Shown piece by piece: positions 1 through 7,843 of a DNA stretch of 64,000 nt; position 1 is the stretch's first letter, and each line of letters opens with the position of its first letter. The stretch is from CAVSLM01 sp963728895 (GTDB lineage Bacteria > Pseudomonadota > Gammaproteobacteria > JBBQDK01). A program made the translations under genes and the position numbers. Location: assembly GCA_963728895.1 (NCBI GenBank), contig CAVSLM010000006.1, positions 1 to 64,000 of the forward strand. Reading direction: 5' to 3'. The notes beneath the pieces were generated by a model. It was not told the origin of the DNA. It did not search any database and worked only from the letters and a program-made list of their open reading frames with translations.

Positions 1-391
1 GCGCCAAGAGCTCAGTGGGATACAGGGCGATAAGGAGGACCTCGAGGCGGCTGAGCGTCGGCGTGGGGAAGAACGCGAGCGACGGGATCAGGAACGGGAA
101 CAGGCGCGCCAGGAATCGATGACACCGGAGGAGCGCAAGAGGGAAGAGATCGGGCGCCAGATTAAAGCCGTCGAGCAGCACGGTGCCGACAACCCCGGGG
201 TTGCGCTCATGCAGGCAATCGAAGCTGGAAAATGGGAATTCCCCGCTGACGTACGGATCGTCGCTGAGCGCATCAGGACGCTGTGGCAAACCGAAGGAAA
301 GTGGATACCCGAGTTTTCCGGCAGCAATAAGCAGAAGGTCAAGCAGAAGGAGCGGTGTCTCAAGGTTCTGGGTTGGCTGCGAGAATCATAG
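1..391 (+). CDS. C-terminal fragment of an unrecognised protein (enters from left edge)
   Basis: The reading frame is open from base 2 to a TAG at 389-391 (about 129 residues) and has no start in the window. The first 35 or so residues are a dense Glu/Arg helix (RRRGEERERRDQERE), probably coiled coil. They are followed by a compact stretch containing KWEFPADVRI and LWQTEGKWIPEF, and a basic tail ending KVLGWLRES. I do not recognise the family with confidence. It lies on the same strand as the two CARF effector genes and the adaptation genes. One reading, from context only, is that it is the end of a type III effector subunit (some RAMP proteins end in a charged helix) whose partners lie left of the window. 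Confidence 0.5.
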   Translation, partial: RQELSGIQGDKEDLEAAERRRGEERERRDQEREQARQESMTPEERKREEIGRQIKAVEQHGADNPGVALMQAIEAGKWEFPADVRIVAERIRTLWQTEGKWIPEFSGSNKQKVKQKERCLKVLGWLRES

Positions 392-470
392 GGCGTTTTT
401 CTGATTATCGTGGATAAGCGGTTGCAGTTTCCGATGACGTGGAGAGTTTGTGGCGCCTCGCCCTGGCAAG

Positions 471-612
471 GTGGAACCGCTGCGCTTGTTCCACCCTACA
501 TGGATCGTGTCCGACGCTGGGTGCGTCTACTGGGGTGAAATACGAAGAGGTGTTGGAGTGTGCGGACCACGGCCGTAGGCGCGGTAGGGTGGAACAAGCG
601 CAGCGGTTCCAC
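471..612. repeat. REP-like pair of exact 29-bp inverted repeats
   Basis: A 29-bp sequence starting GTGGAACCGCTGCGC at 471-499 returns as its exact reverse complement at 584-612. Each copy also folds on itself through GTGGAAC/GTTCCAC. A related pair lies at 40871-41081, and hairpins of the same style sit inside the 265-bp repeats at 3934-4725. The arrangement resembles REP/BIME elements. The rest of the 392-734 gap shows no convincing gene. Confidence 0.75.
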
Positions 613-734
613 CAGAGAGCACTTGACACGAGCGCCATCGGGTTGAAAAAGCGCAAACGCGTCCCTTCGGACGAACACCACAGGCAGCGCGAGACCGGCG
701 GCGTTCACTCGACCTTCATCGCCGGATAAACCCC

Positions 735-2018
735 ATGCACCCAACCATCCTCATCTCCACCGTCGGCGGCTCTTACCAGCCCATCGTCACGGCCATCCGC
801 GAGACGGCGCCCGCGTTCGTCTGTTTCCTGTGCACGGACAAGGACCCGGTCACGGGCCAGCCGGGCTCGCGCGTTCAGATCGAGGGCAAGGGCAGTGTCA
901 TCAAGTCGAAGCCGTCCGACCAGGGCCCGAGTCTGCCGAATATACCGACTCAATGTGATCTCGAATCCGAGCGGTTCGAGGTCCGAATCGTGCCGGCGGA
1001 TGACCTGGACGGCGTCGTATCCGCGGCTGCAACGGCAATGGCGGAGTTGCGCGAACGGTTGCCAGCGGCGCGGTTGATCGCCGACTACACGGGGGGCACC
1101 AAGACCATGACTGCCGGCCTGGTCATGGCTGCGTTGGAACGCGAAGACATCGAGCTGCGCCTGGTCACCGGTGCGCGGGGAAATCTGGTTCAGGTGCATG
1201 ATGGCACGCAGCGCAGCACCCTCGCCACGGTGGAGGCGGTGCGCCTGCGCAGGGCGATGGCGCCCTACCTCAACGCCTGGGCGCAGTATGGATACGCCGA
1301 AGCAGCGCAGGGGCTCGCGCGCATTGCGCCGCCGCGCGATTCGAGACTACGCGCGGATCTTCAGATCGCGCGGGACCTCAGTGCCGCCTTCGATGCCTGG
1401 GACCGATTCGACCACGCGGGCGCCAAGGCCCGGCTGATGGTCTACCGGCCCCGAATCGGGGCTCGGGCTGGGCTGCATCTGAAGTTCTTGGAGTTCATAA
1501 CCGCTGGAAACGATGATCCACGTACCGAACCGGCGCGGCTTCTCGACCTTTGGCTCAATGCGCAGCGCCGCGCCGCCCAGGGGCGGTTCGATGACGCCGT
1601 GGCACGGGCCTACCGCTTGCTCGAGTGGACCGCCCAATGGCTGCTGCGCGTACACGCCGGAATCGACACCGCCGATGTTCCACAAGATAAGCTGCCGGAC
1701 GGCGTGGTAGTACAGCCAAACCGCGAAGGCAGACGCCAAGCGGGCCTGTACGTCGCCTGGCAGCTGGTGGCGCACCACGTCCAGGGTGCTCCCCGACAGT
1801 TCGCCGTCGACGAGCGGGATCGCATGCTTGATCACCTTGCCGCTCGCAACAGCTCCATTCTCGCCCATGGCTATACGCCGATCGGAGCCGGCGTGTGGAC
1901 GCATCTCGCCGGTTGGGTCGAGAGCGCGCTTTTGCCCGTGCTGCGCGAGAGCGGGGCGCTAAGGGGATTGCGTCTGTCACCACCTCAGCTACCGAATGAA
2001 CCGATTTGGGAGGAGTGA
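735..2018 (+). CDS. CARF-HEPN CRISPR ancillary protein (TIGR02710/Csm6-like)
   Basis: A 427-residue protein. The N-terminal half is a Rossmann-like CARF domain: it opens ILISTVGGSYQPIV and has the family motif DYTGGTKTM near residues 116-124, where cyclic oligoadenylate is bound in relatives. The C-terminal part is helical and contains RNSSILAH (R371-x6-H378), the R-x4-6-H catalytic motif of HEPN ribonucleases. The expected role is a standalone RNase switched on by second messenger from an activated type III complex, acting in the cytoplasm. It lies 77 bp upstream of a second CARF gene on the same strand. The ATG at 735 has only a weak ribosome-binding site, but no better start fits the GG-rich first strand. 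The messenger ring size cannot be told from sequence. Confidence 0.85.
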   Translation: MHPTILISTVGGSYQPIVTAIRETAPAFVCFLCTDKDPVTGQPGSRVQIEGKGSVIKSKPSDQGPSLPNIPTQCDLESERFEVRIVPADDLDGVVSAAATAMAELRERLPAARLIADYTGGTKTMTAGLVMAALEREDIELRLVTGARGNLVQVHDGTQRSTLATVEAVRLRRAMAPYLNAWAQYGYAEAAQGLARIAPPRDSRLRADLQIARDLSAAFDAWDRFDHAGAKARLMVYRPRIGARAGLHLKFLEFITAGNDDPRTEPARLLDLWLNAQRRAAQGRFDDAVARAYRLLEWTAQWLLRVHAGIDTADVPQDKLPDGVVVQPNREGRRQAGLYVAWQLVAHHVQGAPRQFAVDERDRMLDHLAARNSSILAHGYTPIGAGVWTHLAGWVESALLPVLRESGALRGLRLSPPQLPNEPIWEE

Positions 2019-2095
2019 GGCACGGGCGAGTTGTCCTTCGCCGACTGCGACAGCGGCCCGACACGCCAGAAGAGCACCTCACGGAGACAACCCAG

Positions 2096-3229
2096 ATGTT
2101 GAATGCAACCGTCCACGTCCTGCTGGTGTCGGCCCAGGCAGCGCCCAACCTGCTTCCGACACTCGATCCGGAGATCAAGCCGAAGGAGGCCATTCTGCTG
2201 GTCAGCCGGAAGATGAGGCCGCGAGCCGGCGCCCTGGAGGTCGTGCTCAGAGAGGCTGGCGTCCGTACCGCGCGTGTCGAGCTGGAAAACGAGCATGACT
2301 TCGAATACATCGAGAACGCGATGTACCAGCTCGCGGCGGAACGGGCAACGGATCGCATCGCGCTGAATGTCACGGGAGGCACCAAGCTCATGGCGCTGGC
2401 AGCGCAGTCCGTCGCAGTGCAGGCGGGTTGGGAGGTGTTCTACGTGGATGTGGACACGGACGAGGTCATCCCGCTGGAAAAGCACAAGCCGCGCAGAAAG
2501 CTCACCTCCACGCTGCGCCTGCCACACTACCTGCGTGCTTACGGCTACCGACTGGAGGTGGGAAGCCGGCGCCCTCAACTCCGCCCGCGCTGCCTCGACC
2601 TGCTCCAGACGTTGGTAACGCAAGTGGGCAGCCTGGAGAGGGCGCTCGGTGAACTGAACCGGCTCGCGCAGACAGCGGAAGATGACAACCAGCTTCATGC
2701 GGCCATTTCGGACGAGCAGCTCGACAGCCGAAGCTTCGATGCCTTGCTGCGCGACTTCGAACAAGCCGGAGTCCTCAGCGTCGACGGCAACGTCCTGCAC
2801 TTCGCAGGCGAAGCCGATCGATCCTTCGCGAAAGGTGGCTGGCTGGAACACTACGTCTTCAGAACGGTCGGGGCACTCTCGGCGAGCCTTGATATACGGG
2901 ACAAGGACACTAACCTGGAGGTCGTCGATGAATCGGGTGTCAAGAATGAGCTCGATATCGCTTTCATGGCACGAAACCGTCTGTTCGTGATCGAGTGCAA
3001 GACAGCCAGAATGGACGGCCCCCGTGCTCCGAAAGCCAACGATACGCTATTCAAGCTCGCGGAGGTCTGCCGCCGCGTCGGAGGTTTGGGGACGCGAGGC
3101 ATGCTGGCGAGCTATCGACCGCTCGGTAATGCCGAGAGGCGCCTGGCTCGAGCGCTCAACATAGAGGTTGCGTGCGGCGGCGACTTGATGCGACTCGACG
3201 AGCGGCTGAAACGCTGGGTGATGGCCTGA
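2096..3229 (+). CDS. Card1/Can2-like CARF-PD-(D/E)XK nuclease (DUF1887)
   Basis: A 377-residue protein with an N-terminal CARF domain (VHVLLVSAQAAPNLL; NVTGGTKLM near residues 91-99). A helical linker follows, then a C-terminal restriction-like nuclease core with ELDIAF and VIECKT around residues 284-302, giving the E-x-D ... E-x-K catalytic set. Length and order match Card1/Can2, which cleaves single-stranded DNA or RNA when cyclic tetra-adenylate binds. I chose the ATG at 2096 rather than an open upstream extension from 2006 because GGAG at 2083-2086 gives normal spacing and the CARF fold starts at MLNATVHVLL. Together with the preceding CARF-HEPN gene it forms a two-effector signalling cassette. 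Confidence 0.88.
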   Translation: MLNATVHVLLVSAQAAPNLLPTLDPEIKPKEAILLVSRKMRPRAGALEVVLREAGVRTARVELENEHDFEYIENAMYQLAAERATDRIALNVTGGTKLMALAAQSVAVQAGWEVFYVDVDTDEVIPLEKHKPRRKLTSTLRLPHYLRAYGYRLEVGSRRPQLRPRCLDLLQTLVTQVGSLERALGELNRLAQTAEDDNQLHAAISDEQLDSRSFDALLRDFEQAGVLSVDGNVLHFAGEADRSFAKGGWLEHYVFRTVGALSASLDIRDKDTNLEVVDESGVKNELDIAFMARNRLFVIECKTARMDGPRAPKANDTLFKLAEVCRRVGGLGTRGMLASYRPLGNAERRLARALNIEVACGGDLMRLDERLKRWVMA

Positions 3230-3259
3230 TCGAGGTAAGGTACAGTTTCCCTCGCGTGG

Positions 3260-3277
3260 ACGGGCCCATTGGCCCGT
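3260..3277. promoter_or_regulatory. Stem-loop between card1-like gene and toxin-antitoxin pair
   Basis: ACGGGCC and GGCCCGT form a perfect 7-bp stem with a CATT loop, 30 bp after the card1-like stop and 52 bp before the DUF433 start. There is no T-run, so a factor-independent terminator is uncertain. It could equally be an operator for the antitoxin gene. Confidence 0.4.
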
Positions 3278-3329
3278 TGACCCTGCGACTGCTAACTTTC
3301 CCGCTATTCCGAGACTGCGAGGTCAACCA

Positions 3330-3557
3330 GTGAGCCATCAAGACCGTATCACCATAGAAGCCGGGAAGCGGGGCGGAATGCGCTGCATCCGCTCGATGCG
3401 CATTACCGTCTACGATATTTTGGAGTGGCTGGCCTCCGGGATGGCGTGGGAGGAGATATTGCAGGATTATCCTGAGCTCGTGCGCGAGGACATTCAGGCC
3501 GCGCTCGAGTTCGCCGCAGCCCGCGAGCACCGCCTGACCAGTATCAGGGCGGTGTGA
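3330..3557 (+). CDS. DUF433 family antitoxin
   Basis: A 75-residue protein of the DUF433 type. GGMRCIRSMRITVYDILEWLASGM followed by EEILQDYPELVREDIQAALEFAA is the signature of this small family, a winged-helix-like partner of DUF5615 PIN-like toxins. The GTG start at 3330 is preceded by GAGG at 3319-3322. Its stop overlaps the GTG start of the toxin by four bases, so the two are translationally coupled. It presumably neutralises the toxin and represses the operon. Because the toxin frame is broken, it may now be an orphan. Confidence 0.85.
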   Translation: MSHQDRITIEAGKRGGMRCIRSMRITVYDILEWLASGMAWEEILQDYPELVREDIQAALEFAAAREHRLTSIRAV

Positions 3558-3890
3558 AGCTTCCGCTCGACCAGAATCTCTTCTACCGCCTTATCGAGCG
3601 GCTTGCGCCAGTCTACCCTGGTTCCTCGCAGGTCCGATTGCTCGGTCTGGAGCTTGCCGATGACCTTGTAATCTGGAAGTACGTACGCCCGCGCGCACGG
3701 CTACACCATCGTTACCAAGGACTCGGATTTCCATGAGCTGAGCCTGCTCTACGGCGCACCACCGAAGGTCATTTGGCTGAAGTGCGGCAATTCCTCCAAG
3801 GTGCATGTTGGTAACCTGTTGGTATCCAACCATCAGGAAGTTTGCGCTTTGCTGCGGGACAGCTCCCTTTACTGCCTGGAGCTCCATTGA
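3554..3890 (+). pseudogene. DUF5615 PIN-like toxin, disrupted by a 4-bp duplication
   Basis: The frame starts MKLPLDQNLFYRLIERLAPVYPGSSQVRLLGLELADDLVIWKY, a clear DUF5615 N-terminus, then shifts. At 3679-3686 the tetramer GTAC is repeated in tandem. Removing one copy restores a continuous frame reading ARAHGYTIVTKDSDFHELSL and WLKCGNSSK, ending at TGA 3888-3890, about 110 residues as in intact relatives. As written, the product stops at 3736 after 60 residues and lacks the acidic TKDSDF strand needed for PIN-type nuclease activity. Either the toxin is dead or the base count is wrong here. The GTG start overlaps the antitoxin stop. Confidence 0.85.
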
Positions 3891-3933
3891 AGTATCTCGC
3901 CTTGGCGGTAAGCCAGTAGAGAGGCGAACCCCC

Positions 3934-4725
3934 TACCCCCAAAGCCGCCCCAACGGAAAGCTCACCGCCTCGAACGGTGGCTGCTGAACGGGGTCGTCCT
4001 CTTTGAGGGTGGCGAGCAACAGCCAGTGTCCCTTCTCCTGCGCATGGTGGAACCGCGCCGCCTGCCACTGTGACATGACCCGGCTGAGTAGGCGGCGCTT
4101 GTTCCACTCTACGTACACACTCATTCACCAGAACGACGGCAATGACTCATCGTGCTGATGCCCGTGCGGGCGCGAACCTGGCGTGCCTCGCTCACTACCC
4201 CCAAAGCCGCCCCAACGGAAAGCTCACCGCCTCGAACGGTGGCTGCTGAACGGCGTCGTCCTCTTTGAGGGTGGCGAGGAACAGCCAGTGTCCCTTCTCC
4301 TGCGCACGGTGGAACCGCGCCGCCTGCCGCTGTGACATGACCCGGCTGAGTAGGCGGCGCTTGTTCCACCCTACGTACACTACCCTCATTCACCAGCGCG
4401 ACGGCAATGACTCATCGTGCTGATGCCCGTGCGGGCGCGAACCTGGCGTGCCTCGCTTACTACCCCCAAAGCCGCCCCAACGGAAAGCTCACCGCCTCGA
4501 ACGGCGGCTGCTGAATGGGGTCGTCCTCTTTGAGGGTGGCGAGGAACAGCCAGTGTCCCTTCTCCTGCGCATGGTGGAACCGCGCCGCCTGCCGCTGTGA
4601 CATGACCCGGCTGAGTAGGCGGCGCTTGTTCCACCCTACGTACACTACCCTCATTCACCAGCGCGACGGCAATGACTCATCGTGCCGATGCCCGTGCGGG
4701 CGCGAACCTGGCGTGCCTCGCTTAC
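3934..4725. repeat. Three tandem 262-265-bp copies of the Uma2 gene 3' end plus flank
   Basis: Copies begin at 3934, 4196 and 4461 and run into the uma2-like gene at 4726 (periods 262, 265 and 265 bp). Each copy contains, on the minus strand, about the last 32 codons of that gene (GHWLFLATLKEDD to GRLWG), a hairpin element with GTGGAACCGCGCCGCC and GGCGGCGCTTGTTCCAC arms, and roughly 100 bp of the sequence just beyond the stop. The gene itself lacks the hairpin at the matching point (near 4826), so the copies are chimaeric. Reading frames in this block are relics and not separate genes. Confidence 0.85.
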
Positions 4726-5285
4726 TATCCCCAAAGCCGCCCCAGCGGAAAGCTCACCGCCTCGAACGGTGGCTGCTGGACGGGGTCGTCCTCTTTGAGG
4801 GTGGCGAGGAACAGCCAGTGTCCCTCGTCCTGCAATCGATAGACCTCGAGCGTACGCAGGTCGGGGTCCACCAGCCACAGGTGCCCGATCTTCTCGCGGG
4901 CATAGATCGGCATCTTCACCGCCCGATCGGTGCGCGCAGTGGCGGGCGAGAGGATCTCGCAGGCCCAGTCGGGGGCGAGCTCGAACCAGGCGGTCTCGGG
5001 CAACGCGGGCATGCACTCCCGGCACCATCCGGCAACGTTCGGGACGAGGATGTCGGGACCGAGGTGCAGTTCCGGCTCGTCGAGGATCCACCAACCGCCA
5101 GGGCCGCCCGAGCCCCAGTCGAACGCGTCGCCCAGACTGCCACCCAGCGAAGAATAGGCCCGCGCGTGCCTTGGCGCCGGCCGCGGGTGGGTGTGCAACT
5201 CGCCAGCCAGAATCTCGCCCACCAGATGTTCGGGCAACGCGAGGATGTCCTCGTAGCTGGGCTTGCGGCGCGCGGGCTCGGTCAC
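4725..5285 (-). CDS. Uma2 family (DUF820) PD-(D/E)XK endonuclease-like protein
   Basis: A 186-residue protein. It opens with the family N-terminus SYEDILALPEHLVGEILAGEL and has the core GPDILVPNVAGW ... CEILSPATARTDRAVKMPIYAREKIGHLWLVDPDLRTLEVYRL. The D of GPDI, the E of CEILSP and the K of VKMPIYA form the expected restriction-like active site near residues 78-125. Uma2 proteins are widespread putative nucleases of unknown cellular target. The gene is convergent with the toxin-antitoxin pair and divergent from cas2. Its 3' end has been copied three times downstream. Confidence 0.85.
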   Translation of the reverse strand: MTEPARRKPSYEDILALPEHLVGEILAGELHTHPRPAPRHARAYSSLGGSLGDAFDWGSGGPGGWWILDEPELHLGPDILVPNVAGWCRECMPALPETAWFELAPDWACEILSPATARTDRAVKMPIYAREKIGHLWLVDPDLRTLEVYRLQDEGHWLFLATLKEDDPVQQPPFEAVSFPLGRLWG

Positions 5286-5404
5286 GGCTCGGTCCTTGGG
5301 TTTGCTGCGGCGATGATAGCAAAACTCCGCAAGCTTGCCGTTCCCGCCTCCTTTGCCTTTCCGCTATACGATGAACTCCACACAATATCGAGGAGATCCC
5401 CGCA

Positions 5405-5689
5405 GTGCCCGAGCGTGATCTGTACCTGGTGGCGTACGACGTCGCCGACCACGAGCGGCTACGGGCCAGTCTCGCCCTGGTGCGGGGCTACGCCACGGGC
5501 GGGCAGAAGTCGGTGCACGAGTGTTTCCTCACGCCCGCCGAGCGCGGCGACCTGATCCACGATTTCGCCCAGATCCTCGACGAGTCCAGCGACCGGCTGC
5601 TGGTGCTGCGCCTCGACCCGCGCGCCCGGATCTACGCTCTCGGAACGGCTATGCAGCCGGCCGATCCTGGTTACTTCTACCTGGGGTAG
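5405..5689 (+). CDS. cas2: CRISPR adaptation protein Cas2
   Basis: A 94-residue protein with the Cas2 ferredoxin-like opening LYLVAYDVADHERL, where the first Asp of YDV is the conserved metal ligand position. The strand-helix pattern continues through SVHECFLTPAE and DRLLVLRLDPRARIYALG. It bridges the two Cas1 dimers in the spacer-integration complex. The GTG start at 5405 is preceded by AGGAG at 5391-5395. cas1 begins 2 bp after its stop. It differs strongly from the second Cas2 encoded at 7496-7843, so the two are not a recent duplication. Confidence 0.9.
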   Translation: MPERDLYLVAYDVADHERLRASLALVRGYATGGQKSVHECFLTPAERGDLIHDFAQILDESSDRLLVLRLDPRARIYALGTAMQPADPGYFYLG

Positions 5690-5691
5690 GC

Positions 5692-6687
5692 ATGTCCACG
5701 CTGGTCCTCGATCGCGCCAACCTCTCCGTGCGGGACGACGGCAGTGCGCTGGCGCTCTACCAGGGCGACGAGCGTCGCGGCACAGTTCCGCTCAAGCTGC
5801 TCGAGCGCGTGGTGATTCAGGGCGGTTCCATGGAGATCACCACCGGTGCGATCCTCAAGCTCGCCGAAGAGGGTGTGGCGCTCGTCTTTCTCAGCCCCCG
5901 CCAGTCGCGCAGGGTCGCCATCGTGCTCGGTCCGGCGCACAACGATGCGACCGTGCGCCTGGCACAAGCCGCACGGGTGCAGGACGAAGCGTTCCGCGCG
6001 CAATGGTCGCGTGACCTCGTGGCGGCAAAGATCGCCCGCCAGCGCCATGTGCTCGCGCGGCTGCGCGATCGCCGGCTCGACTGCCGCAAGGCGCTCACCG
6101 ATGCACTGCAGACGCTCGATTCGGTGCACGCCACGATCGCGGCGGGCGAGCCGGATATAGCGACGCTTCGTGGCCTGGAGGGCGGTGCGGCCGCGGCCTA
6201 CTTTCGCGGCCTCATCTCCGTGCATGCCCCGGCGCTGCACTTCACCGGTCGCAACCGCCGCCCACCGCGCGACCCGGTGAACGCCTGTCTGTCACTCGCT
6301 TATACGCTCCTGCACTTCGATGCCGTGCGCGCGGCACATGCCGCCGGACTCGATCCGCTCCTCGGCTTCTACCATCGCCCGGCGTACGGCCGCGAGTCGC
6401 TGGCATGCGACCTGATCGAGCCCCTGCGACCCGCAGCGGACGAGTGGATCTGGCGTCTGTTTGCCGATCGCACCCTGCGCGAAGAGCATTTCAAGGAGGA
6501 CAAAGGCGCCTGCCTGCTTGGCAAGGTCGGGCGCAGCCACTTCTATGCGGCATGGGAGCTGTTCGCGGGGGCTCCGCGCCGCTACCTGCGCCGGCGCTGC
6601 GCCAGGCTCGCGCGCGTGCTCCGTGAGGAAGGTGCGGCGCGGCTCGCCGGTTGGGCCGAGGAGGCCGAGGAGGAGCTCGAGACATGA
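5692..6687 (+). CDS. cas1: CRISPR integrase Cas1 (catalytically complete)
   Basis: A 331-residue Cas1 of usual length. The N-terminal beta domain (STLVLDRANLSVR ... RVVIQGGSMEITTGAI) leads into the helical catalytic domain. That domain holds the metal ligands Glu163 (GLEGGAAAAYF), His228 (GFYHRPAYGRESLACD) and Asp240/Glu243 (CDLIE). The protein cuts and joins new spacers at the leader end of the array. The ATG at 5692 follows the cas2 stop by 2 bp. Its own stop overlaps the start of the second Cas1-like gene by four bases, so all four adaptation genes look like one transcript. Confidence 0.93.
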   Translation: MSTLVLDRANLSVRDDGSALALYQGDERRGTVPLKLLERVVIQGGSMEITTGAILKLAEEGVALVFLSPRQSRRVAIVLGPAHNDATVRLAQAARVQDEAFRAQWSRDLVAAKIARQRHVLARLRDRRLDCRKALTDALQTLDSVHATIAAGEPDIATLRGLEGGAAAAYFRGLISVHAPALHFTGRNRRPPRDPVNACLSLAYTLLHFDAVRAAHAAGLDPLLGFYHRPAYGRESLACDLIEPLRPAADEWIWRLFADRTLREEHFKEDKGACLLGKVGRSHFYAAWELFAGAPRRYLRRRCARLARVLREEGAARLAGWAEEAEEELET

Positions 6688-7505
6688 CGGCTACCTGCGC
6701 TCCCGTGGCAAGCACGCCGTCGCTCGAGGCGGATGCCCCGACGACAACGGCGCGCAAGCCGCTTTATCTGTTCGCGCGCCAGGCGATCGAGGTGCGCGCA
6801 GAGGATGTGAGCCTCGCTGTATACCGCGGCAGGGTGCCGCTGGGCCGTTACCCGATGCAACGCCTCTCGCGCATTGTCGCCACCGCCCGTGTGCACTGGC
6901 GAGGTGAGGCCCTGGCGATGTGCTTTTCCCACGGTATTCCCGTCCTGATGGTGGATCTTCGTGGCACGCTGCTTGGAACCTGCGTTCCCTCCCGCGTGCG
7001 CGTCTCTCCGTTGACGGAGCTGCTGGACGAGCTCACGGCCGACTCGCGCTGGAAGCCCGTCTATGAGAACTTCCTGCGCCACCTTCGCTCCCGTGTGTTT
7101 CGCACCTGGGAGGCGGAGTGCGCCGCGGCGGGGCACCCGCTCAGCGAGTCTGAGCGCGCCCAGTGGGTACGCAGCTTCGTGCACATGGGGCAGCCGCCGC
7201 AGGAAGCCGCATTCGACTGCCGCGGTTTGCTGCGCGGTCTGGTCGAGCGCCAGCTTCACCTCGCCAGCGTCCGCAGTCATTACTGGGCTGAGGGGGGCGA
7301 GCACCTCGATCTGGCGCGAGACCTGAGCGACATCCTCTACGGGCGCCTGCTGATGCACGCCGGCAGCCTGTTCACCGCCCAGGCCGAGCCGGCAGCGGTG
7401 TTCCGCCTGTTCGAAGGTAGCGTCGGCGAGCACGACGGCGACGTGACGCGCCTGCTCGCTTCGCTGCAGCGGTATCTTCTGCGCCGGATGCATCGATGGC
7501 AGTGA
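6684..7505 (+). CDS. Degenerate Cas1-like protein lacking the catalytic triad
   Basis: A 273-residue protein. After a 20-residue low-complexity leader it has a Cas1-type beta domain: KPLYLFARQAIEVRAEDVSLAVYRGRVPLGRYPMQRLSRIV, then ALAMCFSHGIPVLMVDLRGTLLG. The helical half (FLRHLRSRVFRTWE ... DLARDLSDILYGRLLMHAGSLF) aligns in outline, but I see no counterpart of the Glu, of the H-x2-x-YGR motif or of the CD-x-x-E motif present in the preceding Cas1. It overlaps cas1 by 4 bp and the second cas2 by 10 bp, so coexpression is nearly certain. It may be a structural partner or a specificity subunit in a heteromeric integrase. Assignment to the Cas1 fold rests on motif reading. Confidence 0.72.
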   Translation: MTATCAPVASTPSLEADAPTTTARKPLYLFARQAIEVRAEDVSLAVYRGRVPLGRYPMQRLSRIVATARVHWRGEALAMCFSHGIPVLMVDLRGTLLGTCVPSRVRVSPLTELLDELTADSRWKPVYENFLRHLRSRVFRTWEAECAAAGHPLSESERAQWVRSFVHMGQPPQEAAFDCRGLLRGLVERQLHLASVRSHYWAEGGEHLDLARDLSDILYGRLLMHAGSLFTAQAEPAAVFRLFEGSVGEHDGDVTRLLASLQRYLLRRMHRWQ

Positions 7506-7843
7506 ACCAGCAGGTCGCATGGCTCATCGCCTACGACATCCGGGATCCGCGCCGACTCGGCCGACTGCATCGCTTCCTGCGAAGCCGGGCAGTGCCGCTG
7601 CAGTACTCCGTGTTCACGCGGCGCGCCTCGGCCGCACAGATGGGCATGCTCGCGCGTGACATCGAGGAGCACATCGACCCGCGGCAGGACGACGTGCGGA
7701 TCTATCGCATCCCGGAGCCCGCCCTCGTGACGACGTGGGGACGATGCATGCTGCCGGATGACATCCTTTTGCTGGATGCAACGTCGGGGCAGGTCCTCGG
7801 CACCGCGACTCGCCGCACATCGGGGGACGAAGCTCGCCGGTGA
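7496..7843 (+). CDS. cas2: Second Cas2
   Basis: A 115-residue Cas2. The first strand, VAWLIAYDIRDPRRLGRLHRFLRSRAVPLQYSVFTRRAS, is a textbook Cas2 N-terminus with the YDI aspartate. The later strand DDVRIYRIPEPALVTTWGR and a short tail complete the fold. It starts inside the end of the degenerate Cas1 gene (10-bp overlap) and is the last cas gene before the CRISPR leader. It is diverged from the first Cas2 at 5405. Two Cas2 proteins beside one live and one dead Cas1 raise the possibility of distinct Cas1-Cas2 pairs working on the same array. Confidence 0.9.
   Translation: MAVNQQVAWLIAYDIRDPRRLGRLHRFLRSRAVPLQYSVFTRRASAAQMGMLARDIEEHIDPRQDDVRIYRIPEPALVTTWGRCMLPDDILLLDATSGQVLGTATRRTSGDEARR

Noticed and set aside
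4121..4658. Two 90-residue and two 64-residue minus-strand frames
   Set aside because: They are the repeated Uma2 3' end plus hairpin, with no start signals of their own.
6684..7505. Calling the second Cas1-like protein an active integrase
   Set aside because: No Glu/His/Asp triad could be matched to the preceding Cas1.
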